A stretch of DNA of 64,000 nt from GCA-2737725 sp033763995. GTDB taxonomy: Bacteria > Pseudomonadota > Alphaproteobacteria > Rhodospirillales > Rhodospirillaceae. Below the pieces are notes generated by a model. That model was not told the DNA's origin. It searched no databases and worked only from the letters and a program-made list of their open reading frames with translations. The DNA lies in NCBI GenBank assembly GCA_033763995.1, contig JANRJL010000045.1, positions 1 through 64,000 on the forward strand, in the 5' to 3' direction. A program made the translations under genes and the position numbers. Below are positions 18,361 through 27,127 of the stretch, one piece after another. Within the stretch, counting starts at the first letter, position 1. Each line of letters starts with the position of its first letter.

Positions 18361-20408
18361 TATCATCCGATGCCATTGATAACCTCTTGCGCCGCGGGGT
18401 CGCCCTTCATCAAACTGGCAAGACCGATGATGCCGAACAATTATATCTTCAAGTAATCGCCAGGAGACCGAACGACGCGAACGCGCTTGGTTTTCTCGGT
18501 GCTATAGCGCATCACCGCCAGGATTTTTCGACGGCGGCTGATTATTTCGCACGCGCGGCAAGTATCGCAACAACTCACGCGCCATTTCACTACAACAGCG
18601 CTTTGGCGCTTGAGGCGGTGGGGAGAATTGAAGAGGCCGAGGTCGCGTATCAGAAAGCCATCGCGTTGCAAACCGCGTATGTCGATGCATGGCTTAATCT
18701 CGGCGCTTTACTGCACCAACAAGCGAAATTTGACTCGGCTGCGGATATCTTTCGACGCGCCATTGCGAGTATTCCCGGCAATTCATCTTTGCACTTGAAT
18801 CTCGGTTTGGCACTTTCAGAATCGGGGAAATTCGCCGAAGCTGAAATTGCCTTGCGGCGATCGATTGTGCTCAACCCGCGTCATGGGCCCGCTCACTTCG
18901 GTCTGGCAAATCTACTCGCTGCGACAGGACGGCTAGACGAAGCGATCAGCGCCGTCGCCGCCGCCCTCGGCCGCGAGCCATCTAATCCCGACTACCATTC
19001 GGTCTTGGGCAACTGGCTCGCGCAGCAAGGCCAGTGGCGGGAAAGCTGGGCGGCTCACGAACGTGCGATCAAGCTATCGCCGACGAATTCAAAATTCTTG
19101 GCCAATTTTGGCGCATCACTGCTTATGAAAGGAGAATTCGACTTGGCGCAACGCCAATTCGAGCGCGCTATCGAATTGGATGCGGACAACGTTGACGCAT
19201 ATTTTAATCTTGCCCTTGTTCTTGAAGACCAAGGACATTCAGCTCGCGCTTTGAAGGCGCTAGACCGCGTATTGTTGCTGCGTCCCGATCACGCTATGGC
19301 GCATCAGACCTTGGCATCAATCTATTCGAGCATCGACGATGAAGCAGCGGCCAAGCGGCACCGCGAGGCGGCGCTTCGACTTGGACCGAACGATCCCATG
19401 ATATTATTCTCCGAGTCACTACTTGCGCTAGCCGAAGGTGATTTGGCCAAGGGTTGGGCCGGCTATGGCAACCGCTTCGATCTCTGGAATGACTCGCGCT
19501 ATCGCCATAAGGGGTTTCATAAACGCGCGTCACCGCCGCCGTATTGGCAGGCCGAAGATCCAGCGGGAAAGCGATTTCTTGTTTGGACAGAGCAGGGAGT
19601 CGGCGATGAAGTTTTATTCAGTGGCTTGATTCCTGAGTTCGCCGGCCAGTGTGCGGGCGTGATATTGGAATGTTCGGACCGGATGGCGCCGATCCTCGAA
19701 CGTTCATTTTCGAATCTGAAGGTTGATGTCCATGCGCGCTCGCACAGCCCGACGGACCGGCCCATTGATGCAGATTACCAAGTCGCGATTGGCGATCTCG
19801 GTCGCTGGCTTCGCCCGAGCATTGCGAGTTTCCCGGGCCGCACGAGTTATCTTGCCGCCGATCCGGGGAAAACCGAAACACTAAGGAGCCGCTATGGTTC
19901 CGGACCGCTGATTGGAATCGCATGGCGAAGCCGCGCGGATCGCTTGAGCGCGCGCAAGAGCTATCCATTGATGGCATGGCGCGAAATTCTGCAAGCCCGC
20001 GGCGCTAGATTTGTCAGTCTCCAATATGGTGATTACCGTGAAGAGGCCAAGACGGTGAGCCAAGACCTTGGTGTTGATGTGCTCTGGGATAGCAACGTCA
20101 ACGCGCTGTCAAATATGGACGATTTCTTTGCGCAGGTGGCGGCCATGGATTTGATCATTTCGGTGTCGAATACCGCAGTTCACGTGGCCGGGGCCTTGGG
20201 CAAGCCAGTTTGGGTCATGCTGCCCAGCGGCCCTAGCCGCCATTGGTACTGGTTTAAACATCAGGCGAGCAGTCCATGGTACCCGAGCATGAAGTTATAT
20301 CGCGAAGCTCACGATTTGAATCAGTCGACTCAAGTTGAAAAAAAGAAGCTGGTTCAATGCCTTGCCGCTGATCTCGAGGCGTGGCTACGAGTTTGGAAAG
20401 CTAGGTAG
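18357..20408 (+). CDS. TPR-glycosyltransferase 5
   Basis: About 683 aa from ATG 18357, which overlaps the preceding stop as ATGA (an upstream in-frame start at 18333 is less likely). TPRs fill residues 1-380. The GT-B-like domain follows, with 'WTEQGVGDE' near 409, 'IGIAWRS', 'SLQYGD', 'VSNTAVHVAGAL' and 'SPWYPS'. It is the last of the TPR-GT genes and is followed by 370 bases of AT-rich non-coding DNA before the surface-protein gene. Confidence 0.77.
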   Translation: MISSDAIDNLLRRGVALHQTGKTDDAEQLYLQVIARRPNDANALGFLGAIAHHRQDFSTAADYFARAASIATTHAPFHYNSALALEAVGRIEEAEVAYQKAIALQTAYVDAWLNLGALLHQQAKFDSAADIFRRAIASIPGNSSLHLNLGLALSESGKFAEAEIALRRSIVLNPRHGPAHFGLANLLAATGRLDEAISAVAAALGREPSNPDYHSVLGNWLAQQGQWRESWAAHERAIKLSPTNSKFLANFGASLLMKGEFDLAQRQFERAIELDADNVDAYFNLALVLEDQGHSARALKALDRVLLLRPDHAMAHQTLASIYSSIDDEAAAKRHREAALRLGPNDPMILFSESLLALAEGDLAKGWAGYGNRFDLWNDSRYRHKGFHKRASPPPYWQAEDPAGKRFLVWTEQGVGDEVLFSGLIPEFAGQCAGVILECSDRMAPILERSFSNLKVDVHARSHSPTDRPIDADYQVAIGDLGRWLRPSIASFPGRTSYLAADPGKTETLRSRYGSGPLIGIAWRSRADRLSARKSYPLMAWREILQARGARFVSLQYGDYREEAKTVSQDLGVDVLWDSNVNALSNMDDFFAQVAAMDLIISVSNTAVHVAGALGKPVWVMLPSGPSRHWYWFKHQASSPWYPSMKLYREAHDLNQSTQVEKKKLVQCLAADLEAWLRVWKAR

Positions 20409-20499
20409 TTTTGGGATCTGAGCATCGCGTCGTGGTCCCGCGGTGCTAGGCCTCGGCCACTCATATGGTCTTAAACTACCGGGGCAAAAAACTCGCACC

Positions 20500-20625
20500 A
20501 CCGACATTAGTTTTAATTTCTATATTAACTATTTATATAGGATAATTTTCTATATTATACGGCAATTATCTATTATAAATAGTTTATAATTATGGAAAAT
20601 AGGGTTTATTATTTCTTCTTTCAGA
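20500..20625. other. Extreme AT-rich island upstream of the surface-protein gene
   Basis: About 125 bases that are almost entirely A and T in an otherwise GC-rich window. It contains repeated TTCTATATTA units (near 20519 and 20548) and an inverted repeat ATTATAAA-TAG-TTTATAAT at 20572-20590. It sits within the non-coding stretch 20409-20778, upstream of the candidate promoter. It may act as an UP-like element, a bent or easily melted region, or a site for an H-NS/MucR-like silencer. Confidence 0.6.
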
Positions 20626-20660
20626 CGGCCAATCTCCGCAGTTTTCCAACCACTTAGCCC

Positions 20661-20689
20661 TTGACTACAAAGCGGCGGTGGGGTCTTAT
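20661..20689 (+). promoter_or_regulatory. Candidate sigma70-type promoter of the surface-protein gene
   Basis: TTGACT at 20661-20666 (5 of 6 to the -35 consensus), a 17-base spacer, then TCTTAT at 20684-20689 (4 of 6 to the -10 consensus). Transcription would start near 20696 and leave a leader of about 80 bases carrying the 20717-20738 palindrome and a good Shine-Dalgarno (AAGGGGA) before the ATG at 20779. Confidence 0.45.
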
Positions 20690-20716
20690 CCCGCGCAGCG
20701 CTGACGGGCGCATAGG

Positions 20717-20738
20717 GCGTTTGCACGTGTGCAAACGC
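20717..20738. promoter_or_regulatory. Palindrome in the surface-protein leader
   Basis: GCGTTTGCAC, a GT spacer, then the exact reverse complement GTGCAAACGC. Ten-base arms with a two-base centre suit a dimeric regulator operator. If transcribed, it would form a hairpin close to the 5' end that could stabilise a highly expressed mRNA. It is 40 bases upstream of the start codon. Confidence 0.6.
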
Positions 20739-20778
20739 TCGATTCAGGTCTAAATTGTCACCTTAAGGGGATCCCTAT

Positions 20779-22245
20779 ATGAAACGCGAAAATCTCTACT
20801 TCGTTGGCGCCGCATTGATGGCCTCAACGTCTTTGTCGACCGCTGCGTCAGCGGGCACGTTCTATGTTGTTCCGGGCGGCGTGACCCTCAACGATACGAT
20901 TTCGTCGGCGGCCAGGAACCTGTCCGCGCAGGCGTTTGGTTCTTCGCCGTCCACCGCGACAACGCTCGGTTCGGCTTCTATCGTTTATAAGTTCAACGCG
21001 CCGGTCCAGTCCGACAACACCAACATCACCATTGGTGTCACGGGCGCTCAGTTCACCGTTTCGTCCATCCCGGCGGGCGTCATCCCACTGAACTTTGCCG
21101 CGGCGACGAGCAACACGGTCTTTACGATCGCAGCCGCGACCAGCACGCTTTGCAGTGTGCAGGGTGGCACTCAGAAGATCATTATTACCAACTGCAGCTT
21201 CTCCACCGCGGCTGGTACGTTGGTCAGCGGTTCCGCCGGCGGCGTCCTGATGAACGGCATCACGTTCGACAATGCGACGGGCTTGGCTACTCCGGGTGGG
21301 GCGATCGCGCTCGACGCTACTGTGACGATCGGTACCACGACCCTGGAAACGACGGCGGCCCAGAACGGCATCGTTTCGCGTAACTCGGTTCTGACGACGA
21401 TTGCTCCGGTGTCGCCGATCAACACGATTAACGTCTCTGCGGTTCCGGCGTTTAGCTCGATCACCACCAACGGCCTGTCGGTTACAATCGCCACCGTGAC
21501 CGTGACTCTGAACTCGGCTGTTGGCGCAAACTTAACGACAGCGGTCGGAGCCACGAACGCGACCGGCGCTGCGAACGAGATCAAGTTGACCTCAGCGGCG
21601 TTGACCAATGCCGGCTTTGCGGGCGTTAACTTGGGCGGCACCGCGTTGTCCAGCGGCTTGACACAGGCGACCAGCGGATCGGTGACCTTTACCGTTCCTG
21701 CCGCGTCAATTATCAACACTTTCTCGTTGAACGTTCAGTTCACGGGTGCTGTTGCCATTCCTGAAGCTGCGGCGGGCACCGCCACAGCGACCTACGCGGC
21801 GTTTGGCGGTACGGCGAGCACGGGTAACGTGAGCGCTCCTCCGTCGGCGACCGGCTCTACCGCTGCTCTGGCTCGCGCTGGTTTGAACATCGACCTCAAT
21901 GGTGTGCAGCCGAGCGTTGCGCAGGGTGCTCGCACCTACACGTCGCTGCTGCGTATTGCCAATACCGGCACGACGGAAGGTACGATCAGTGTTCGCCTTT
22001 CCAACGAAGCAACCGGGGCAATCTTGGGCACCTACACCTCGCCCTCGATCCCGGCCGGTGGCTCGCTGCAGGTAACCTCGGCCCAACTCGAAGTTGGCGC
22101 TGGCGTGACCCCGGCGGCCTCGGTCCTGTACCGTGCGCGCGTGACCGGAGCCATCGTCGGTTATGTTCAACACGTGAACTGGAACCAGGATGCGGGCTTC
22201 TTCTCCGACTTGTCCGCTCGTCGGAGTGGCGTGACCACCCCGTAA
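20779..22245 (+). CDS. Secreted Thr/Ala-rich surface protein, candidate T2SS substrate
   Basis: 488 aa. A Sec signal peptide (Lys2-Arg3, hydrophobic core, 'ASA' cleavage near residue 25) precedes a long Thr/Ser/Ala/Val/Gly-rich, beta-strand-predicted region. That region has only two cysteines, about 15 residues apart (the 'STLCS' and 'TNCS' segments). The last 130 residues look like an Ig-like beta-sandwich ('LLRIANTGTTEGTISVRL', 'SPSIPAGGSLQV'). No Lys-rich or enzymatic motif is seen. Its own promoter region, strong RBS and strong terminator point to high expression, as for an S-layer or matrix protein. Lying between TPR-GT genes and gspF, it is the natural candidate for both glycosylation and T2SS export, but this is inference. 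Confidence 0.65.
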   Translation: MKRENLYFVGAALMASTSLSTAASAGTFYVVPGGVTLNDTISSAARNLSAQAFGSSPSTATTLGSASIVYKFNAPVQSDNTNITIGVTGAQFTVSSIPAGVIPLNFAAATSNTVFTIAAATSTLCSVQGGTQKIIITNCSFSTAAGTLVSGSAGGVLMNGITFDNATGLATPGGAIALDATVTIGTTTLETTAAQNGIVSRNSVLTTIAPVSPINTINVSAVPAFSSITTNGLSVTIATVTVTLNSAVGANLTTAVGATNATGAANEIKLTSAALTNAGFAGVNLGGTALSSGLTQATSGSVTFTVPAASIINTFSLNVQFTGAVAIPEAAAGTATATYAAFGGTASTGNVSAPPSATGSTAALARAGLNIDLNGVQPSVAQGARTYTSLLRIANTGTTEGTISVRLSNEATGAILGTYTSPSIPAGGSLQVTSAQLEVGAGVTPAASVLYRARVTGAIVGYVQHVNWNQDAGFFSDLSARRSGVTTP

Positions 22246-22277
22246 GCTGACGTCGAGCAATAAGCTTCTTGACGAAG

Positions 22278-22312
22278 CGGGAGGGCGAGAAATCGCCCTC
22301 CCGTTTTCTTTT
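22278..22312 (+). terminator. Intrinsic terminator after the surface-protein gene
   Basis: An 11-base perfect stem (CGGGAGGGCGA and its complement) with a GAAA tetraloop is followed by TTTTCTTTT. It ends 67 bases after the stop codon. A strong terminator here isolates the surface-protein transcript from gspF. Confidence 0.9.
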
Positions 22313-22480
22313 GCGCATTCTGGCCAATGGCCTCGGTCTGAATGGCTACAGTTCTTTAATTCATGTCTCGTGGGCTTAGGTCTATAAACGCGGGGGTTAA
22401 GGGCAATTGCCCCTGGCTGGTCTCAAGGCCCCTGAAAATTTATTTCCGAGCATCTGTGTCGTCCGAAGCGAGCGTACATA

Positions 22481-23713
22481 ATGGCGATATCTACGGGCGC
22501 AGACTCAACCGTCTATGATTACCAAGCCATTGATTCGAGTGGCAAAATCGTCGATGGCCAAATCTCGGCCCAATCCCAAAGAGATGCCCAGCGGGTCTTG
22601 CAGGCGCGCAGCTTGCTGCCCGTCACGTTGGCGCCGGCGAAACCTCGAAACGCTGTCCGACGCCGCTGGTTTCAGCGCAAACCGTCGGTGCGGGATGACG
22701 CCATGCTCATGGAGCAGCTCGCACTTCTGTTGTGCGCCGGAATTCCCTTGCTCAGTGCTGTCGCGAGCCTAAGGAATCAGCCGCACATCGAGACTCATCT
22801 TGAGAGCTTACGCCTGGTAGAGCGGCGGCTGAGGGGCGGCGAGTCCTTTACAATATGCTTGGAAGCCGGATTTCCGGGATTGCCGGGTTACGTGGCTCAA
22901 CTTGCCGCGGCCGGCGAGGCAACAGGCCGACTAGGTCAGGCGCTTCAAGATGCGGTGGCGCAAATGAAGTACGACCTCGCCGTTCGCCAGGACATGCGAA
23001 ACTCGCTCACCTATCCGCTCATTCTCATGCTGGCCGGCGCGACCGCCGTGCTGTTCATCTTCATCGTGGTCGTCCCGCGGTTTTCCGCCATGCTCAAGGG
23101 CAAGCTCGACCAATTGCCCTTTATTTCCCGCGCGGTCATTGAACTCGGCGTGGCGCTCAACGAAGCGAAATTAGCAGTTTTCCTGCTCGCTCTTGGGCTA
23201 CTCGTCGGCGGCATGTTTTTATGGCGTGACCAGAGGGTTCGCAAGAAATTGCGCGAACTTCTCGATCGCCTGCCATTGATCGGCGAGTGGTTGCTGGAAA
23301 CCGAGTTGGCGCGTTGGGCAACGATGCTCAGCACCTTGCTGCTCAACGGTGTCGATCTCATCCGCGCGCTGCATTTTGCGCGCGAGACCGTCTATCTTGA
23401 TCGGCTCTACCAAAGGCTCGGTAACGTCACAAAATTGGTCCGAACCGGCAAGCCGCTGTCCGAAGCCATATCCAGCCAGGAGATCTTCACGCCAACGGCG
23501 ATCAGCCTGATTCAGGTGGGAGAGGCATCCGGTGCGTTGGCCTCCTTGCTAAAGTCCATGGCCGATCTCTATAACAATGCCGCCCAACAGCGCATGAAAC
23601 GATTCTTGATCATGCTGGAGCCGATTTCCATTTTGTTCATCGGCACTGTCATCGGCGGAATCGTGGCCGCGATCATGCTAGCCATTACCAGCGTTAACCA
23701 AGTATCATTATAG
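22481..23713 (+). CDS. gspF: Type II secretion inner-membrane platform protein GspF
   Basis: 410 aa, the family's usual length. It has two copies of the T2SSF domain: the first cytosolic part contains 'LMEQLALLLCAGIPLLSA' and the second 'ELARWATMLSTLLLNGVDL'. Three transmembrane regions lie near residues 175-200, 225-245 and 378-402. The N-terminal segment begins 'YDYQAIDSSGKIVDG', typical of GspF. It forms the membrane base that is rotated or driven by GspE. It begins the second half of the T2SS genes (F-G-H-I-J). Confidence 0.93.
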   Translation: MAISTGADSTVYDYQAIDSSGKIVDGQISAQSQRDAQRVLQARSLLPVTLAPAKPRNAVRRRWFQRKPSVRDDAMLMEQLALLLCAGIPLLSAVASLRNQPHIETHLESLRLVERRLRGGESFTICLEAGFPGLPGYVAQLAAAGEATGRLGQALQDAVAQMKYDLAVRQDMRNSLTYPLILMLAGATAVLFIFIVVVPRFSAMLKGKLDQLPFISRAVIELGVALNEAKLAVFLLALGLLVGGMFLWRDQRVRKKLRELLDRLPLIGEWLLETELARWATMLSTLLLNGVDLIRALHFARETVYLDRLYQRLGNVTKLVRTGKPLSEAISSQEIFTPTAISLIQVGEASGALASLLKSMADLYNNAAQQRMKRFLIMLEPISILFIGTVIGGIVAAIMLAITSVNQVSL

Positions 23714-23732
23714 CTTTGGAAGGCCGCTGACC

Positions 23733-24224
23733 GTGAACGCGATGACAGTACAGCCGATGAGACGCCCTCCCAGCCGAGCCGGACGCGAACAGTTGGGCCG
23801 GGGTTTCACCCTGCTTGAAATGCTGGTGGTCCTTGTCATCATTGGCCTCTTGGCGGGCCTTGTCGGACCCCAGCTCCTGGGGCGCGTGGACACCTCAAAG
23901 GTTACGGCGGCGGAAACGCAAATTCGCATGTTGAAGGCGTCAATCGAGACGATGCGGCTTGATGTCAACCGCTTCCCGAGCCAGGAAGAGGGCCTCGCCA
24001 TGCTCATGGTCCAACCCAAGGACGAGCGGACGTCGCGCAAATGGCGTGGTCCTTATTTGTCCGAGGATGTCCCCCTCGATCCGTGGGGGAATCCCTACGT
24101 TTACAAGCCGACCACTCCGACCACCTTTGAACTTTATAGCTATGGAGCCGATGGCCAAGCGGGCGGCGAAGGAATCAACGCCGATATTGGCTATCTGCCA
24201 AAGACCGCCGCCGTGCCCCAGTGA
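23733..24224 (+). CDS. gspG: Type II secretion major pseudopilin GspG
   Basis: Major pseudopilus subunit. The prepilin motif is at about residues 24-29 from GTG 23733 (alternative ATG 23742): Gly24 then 'FTLLE' with the conserved Glu at +5 and a hydrophobic helix. The globular domain shows 'NRFPSQEEGLAMLM' and 'GPYLSEDVPLDPWGNPYVY', and near the end 'YSYGADGQAGGEGINADIG', the calcium-binding loop of GspG. It starts 19 bases after gspF. Confidence 0.95.
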   Translation: MNAMTVQPMRRPPSRAGREQLGRGFTLLEMLVVLVIIGLLAGLVGPQLLGRVDTSKVTAAETQIRMLKASIETMRLDVNRFPSQEEGLAMLMVQPKDERTSRKWRGPYLSEDVPLDPWGNPYVYKPTTPTTFELYSYGADGQAGGEGINADIGYLPKTAAVPQ

Positions 24225-24241
24225 AGACGCGTCCGTGAACA

Positions 24242-24751
24242 ATGGCTGCGATTGAGGCAAACTCGGCCCGGGGGTGTAAAGAGATTACGGGTGGCTTCAC
24301 GCTCCTCGAGATTCTCGTCGTCTTCGCGATTTTCGGCCTCTTGTCCGTTATGGCCTTGCCGCAACTGGCTCGCATGTCGGCGGCCGTGGAGTTTGCAATG
24401 GCGCGAGAGCAATTAGAGGCATTTCTCACCGGGCTGCCATATGAGGCCGTTAAGCAGGGGCGAGACCTGATTCTCAGCCAAATGTCGCAGGCCGAACTTG
24501 ACGAACAGGCTGTGGTGATCACCTTTCAACCGGAAGGCGCCGAGGAAAATCGTGCGGTTCGAGTGCGCGCTCCGGCCATTTTGACGCCAATCGCAATGCC
24601 CATTCCTGAGGGTTGGCAGTTGCGCGTTCCGCAGCCCGTCATCTATCGCTCGACCGGCCTCTGCACGGGCGGTGAACTCGCCTTTCGCGTTGGGTCAGCA
24701 GATTTCGTTTACCGACTGAAGGCGCCGCTATGCCAGCCTCAACCGCAATAG
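24242..24751 (+). CDS. gspH: Type II secretion minor pseudopilin GspH
   Basis: 169 aa with the prepilin motif Gly18 then 'FTLLE' (Glu23) and a hydrophobic helix of about 20 residues. The remaining beta-rich domain is poorly conserved, as expected for GspH. Its 3' end overlaps gspI by 22 bases. The identity comes from order in the G-H-I-J run and the class III signal. Confidence 0.8.
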   Translation: MAAIEANSARGCKEITGGFTLLEILVVFAIFGLLSVMALPQLARMSAAVEFAMAREQLEAFLTGLPYEAVKQGRDLILSQMSQAELDEQAVVITFQPEGAEENRAVRVRAPAILTPIAMPIPEGWQLRVPQPVIYRSTGLCTGGELAFRVGSADFVYRLKAPLCQPQPQ

Positions 24752-25230
24752 GCGTCTGTCTCCGTCGGGGCGTCCGTAGCCAGTGCGGGCCGAGCCACTC
24801 GCCGATGCCTGAAGCGGGCTTTACGCTCCTGGAGGCCATCGTCGCGCTGGCCATTATCGGCTTCACTTTGATCCCAGTGATGACCCTGACGGGCGAAGCC
24901 ACGCGACAGTTGACGGCCGCGGCCGACTCGAACCAGCGCGTGTTCTCTCAACAGGCTATTCTCGCCTATCTTGAGACTCTCAACCCATCGCTGCGTCCGG
25001 ATGGCGAAGAACAACTTTCAACGACGCTCGCGATCCGTTGGTCGAGCACGCCGTTGGTGGCGCCGCAAGTTGAGTCACGAATCGGCGGCCGGCTGGCAGG
25101 CTTCGAATTGGCCTTTTATCTGGTTGATGTCACCGTCTTACGCAATGAACAAGAATGGTTCGCGTTTCAGATTCGAAAAACAGGTTACCAACCACGTGTC
25201 TTCTCCCTTGATGGCCGTCCCGCGCCATAG
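24730..25230 (+). CDS. gspI: Type II secretion minor pseudopilin GspI
   Basis: The class III signal peptide ends at Gly30 before 'FTLLEAIVALAI' (Glu at +5). An alternative start at ATG 24805 would leave only a five-residue leader before Phe. About 136 residues of mature protein fit GspI, including the typical 'VTV' and 'Q..' strands near the C terminus. It overlaps both gspH and, if its ATG 25211 is used, gspJ. Confidence 0.82.
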   Translation: MPASTAIGVCLRRGVRSQCGPSHSPMPEAGFTLLEAIVALAIIGFTLIPVMTLTGEATRQLTAAADSNQRVFSQQAILAYLETLNPSLRPDGEEQLSTTLAIRWSSTPLVAPQVESRIGGRLAGFELAFYLVDVTVLRNEQEWFAFQIRKTGYQPRVFSLDGRPAP

Positions 25231-25240
25231 CCGGCAATCC

Positions 25241-25876
25241 ATGGCAACGGCCGATAAGCGCCGTGGCTTCACGCTGGTCGAAGTGTTGGTGGTTCTTGTG
25301 ATCACCTCGCTTGTCAGCGTTGTCTTGATGCAAGGCCTGGGGTTGATACTCAATCTCCAGGACAATCTGGGGGCGCAGCTCACCGACATTCAGCGCGCGA
25401 TCATTCAACGAAACACTGTGTTGCAACCCCTGCAAGGCGTTGTGGCCGATTTCAGCGAAGGAGAATTCGAGTTTAAAGGCAACCAAACGGCAGTCGCCGG
25501 ATTGACGACCCTTCCGTTGCTACGCAGTGCGGGGCGGCCGACGCCGTTCTCTATCGAGATCGCTTATGACGAACGCAACCAGGCCAACACACTGATTTAT
25601 CGTGAAGACAATGACCCTGCGGTTGCCCTTCTCACGTGGGAGGGGCAGCGGGCCAGTTTCCGCTATATCGGCGATTCTCAAACCGGGTGGGCCAGCGAAT
25701 GGCCGCCAAAACTGTCGGCCCTAGCAATGCCAGGTCAGATTACCGAGGTTCGTCCGCCGCAATTACCGGAGCTCATTTACCTCGATACCGCAAGCGAGGA
25801 GGTTGTCGATCTCGCGGCGGCTGTCCTCACCCGACGCAACCGGGTGTCGCGCGACCCGCCAGCATTTATCCAATAA
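25241..25876 (+). CDS. gspJ: Type II secretion minor pseudopilin GspJ
   Basis: The open frame runs back to 24971, but the prepilin signal fixes the start near ATG 25241 (alternative ATG 25211). The leader is 'MATADKRRG' and the mature N terminus is 'FTLVEVLVVLVI' with Glu at +5. The mature protein of about 200 residues is beta-rich, as in GspJ. It closes the T2SS cluster and converges on pseB with 22 bases between stops and no clear terminator. Confidence 0.85.
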   Translation: MATADKRRGFTLVEVLVVLVITSLVSVVLMQGLGLILNLQDNLGAQLTDIQRAIIQRNTVLQPLQGVVADFSEGEFEFKGNQTAVAGLTTLPLLRSAGRPTPFSIEIAYDERNQANTLIYREDNDPAVALLTWEGQRASFRYIGDSQTGWASEWPPKLSALAMPGQITEVRPPQLPELIYLDTASEEVVDLAAAVLTRRNRVSRDPPAFIQ

Positions 25877-25898
25877 GCTATCTACCGCGACCGCCCAA

Positions 25899-26903
25899 TC
25901 AAGCGCCGATTTCGGTGTTAACCTTGCGGATGTCGTCGACTGTCAAGAAATTAGGATTTGAACCAGAATTATATTCGAAGCCCTCGGCGACCGGTGTCCC
26001 AGCCTCGTTCGTTCCGTCGCGTTGGTAGTCGGACATCTTCTCTTCCCAGAACGTGATGCTGGGCCTGATCACGTAGTGATTGCGGAACTCAACGGTCAAA
26101 TGTGAATCATCGGAGGGACACATGACTTCATGTAACTTTTCGCCGGGGCGAATACCGACAATCTTTACGGGGATGTCGGGTGCCATGGCTTTGGCAAGAT
26201 CGACAATGCGGATGGAGGGAATCTTAGGCACGAATATCTCGCCGCCGCGCATCCTCTCGAAGCAACCGAGCACGAGGTCGACGCCCTGCTGCAACGTGAT
26301 CCAGAACCGCGTCATGCGAGGATCAGTAATGGGTAGGTGGTCGCTTTTCTGCGCGATAAGCGACTTAAAAAGGGGCACAATCGAGCCCCGCGAACCGACA
26401 ACGTTGCCGTAACGCACGACGCTAAATCGTGTTGGCGCTTCGCCGACCAGATTATTTGCGGCCACGAATAGCTTATCCGAGCACAATTTGGTCGCCCCAT
26501 AAAGGTTGATGGGGTTGGCGGCCTTGTCGGTCGACAGTGCGATCACGCGCCTGACCTTGTTCGCCAAGGCGGCGTGCACGACGTTCTCTGCGCCGTTGAT
26601 ATTAGTCTTGATGCATTCGATTGGGTTGTATTCCGCGGCCGGAACCTGCTTCAGGGCCGCGGCGTGGATGACAAAGTCGACTCCCCGCATCGCCATGATC
26701 AAGCGCTCTCGATCGCGAACATCGCCGATAAAGAAACGCATGCGAGGGTCGCGAAACTCTTGCTGCATCACCGACTGCTTGAGTTCGTCGCGCGAGTAAA
26801 TGATCACCTTGGCCGGACTGTAACGCTTCAATATGGTTTCGGTGTACTTGTGCCCAAAGGACCCAGTGCCTCCGGTTATTAATATGTTGGCGTTATTTAG
26901 CAT
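25899..26903 (-). CDS. pseB: UDP-N-acetylglucosamine 4,6-dehydratase (inverting), PseB/FlmA-like
   Basis: First enzyme of pseudaminic-acid type pathways: it removes water from UDP-GlcNAc and inverts C5. The Rossmann motif 'TGGTGSFG' is near residue 10; 'HAAALKQVP', 'STDKAANP' and the catalytic 'YGATK' follow; the C-terminal half has 'RPGEKLHE'. ATG 26903 was chosen, giving the family-typical start 'MLNNANILITGGTG'; an in-frame ATG at 26942 would add 13 residues. It is transcribed alone on this strand, away from the GT and CDP-sugar genes. No pseC, pseH, pseG or pseI gene is in the window. Confidence 0.9.
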   Translation of the reverse strand: MLNNANILITGGTGSFGHKYTETILKRYSPAKVIIYSRDELKQSVMQQEFRDPRMRFFIGDVRDRERLIMAMRGVDFVIHAAALKQVPAAEYNPIECIKTNINGAENVVHAALANKVRRVIALSTDKAANPINLYGATKLCSDKLFVAANNLVGEAPTRFSVVRYGNVVGSRGSIVPLFKSLIAQKSDHLPITDPRMTRFWITLQQGVDLVLGCFERMRGGEIFVPKIPSIRIVDLAKAMAPDIPVKIVGIRPGEKLHEVMCPSDDSHLTVEFRNHYVIRPSITFWEEKMSDYQRDGTNEAGTPVAEGFEYNSGSNPNFLTVDDIRKVNTEIGA

Positions 26904-27127
26904 GACGATTTCCGATCCATTGGGGGCCGCATGGGAGGCCATCTGATAGCGAAACTGCGCTCACGCGAGTTTGAGAAGAGCGAGATAGGAGGGGTGCGTC
27001 CACGGAGAAACCCAAACTTTACACTTTTTCATGCGGCTTGACGCTGACACGACTTCATGATTCCGGTAGTAACCAAGCCCAGCCAAGAGACTGCAGTTGA
27101 AGGCCATGTCCCAAGGTGTTGCTATAA

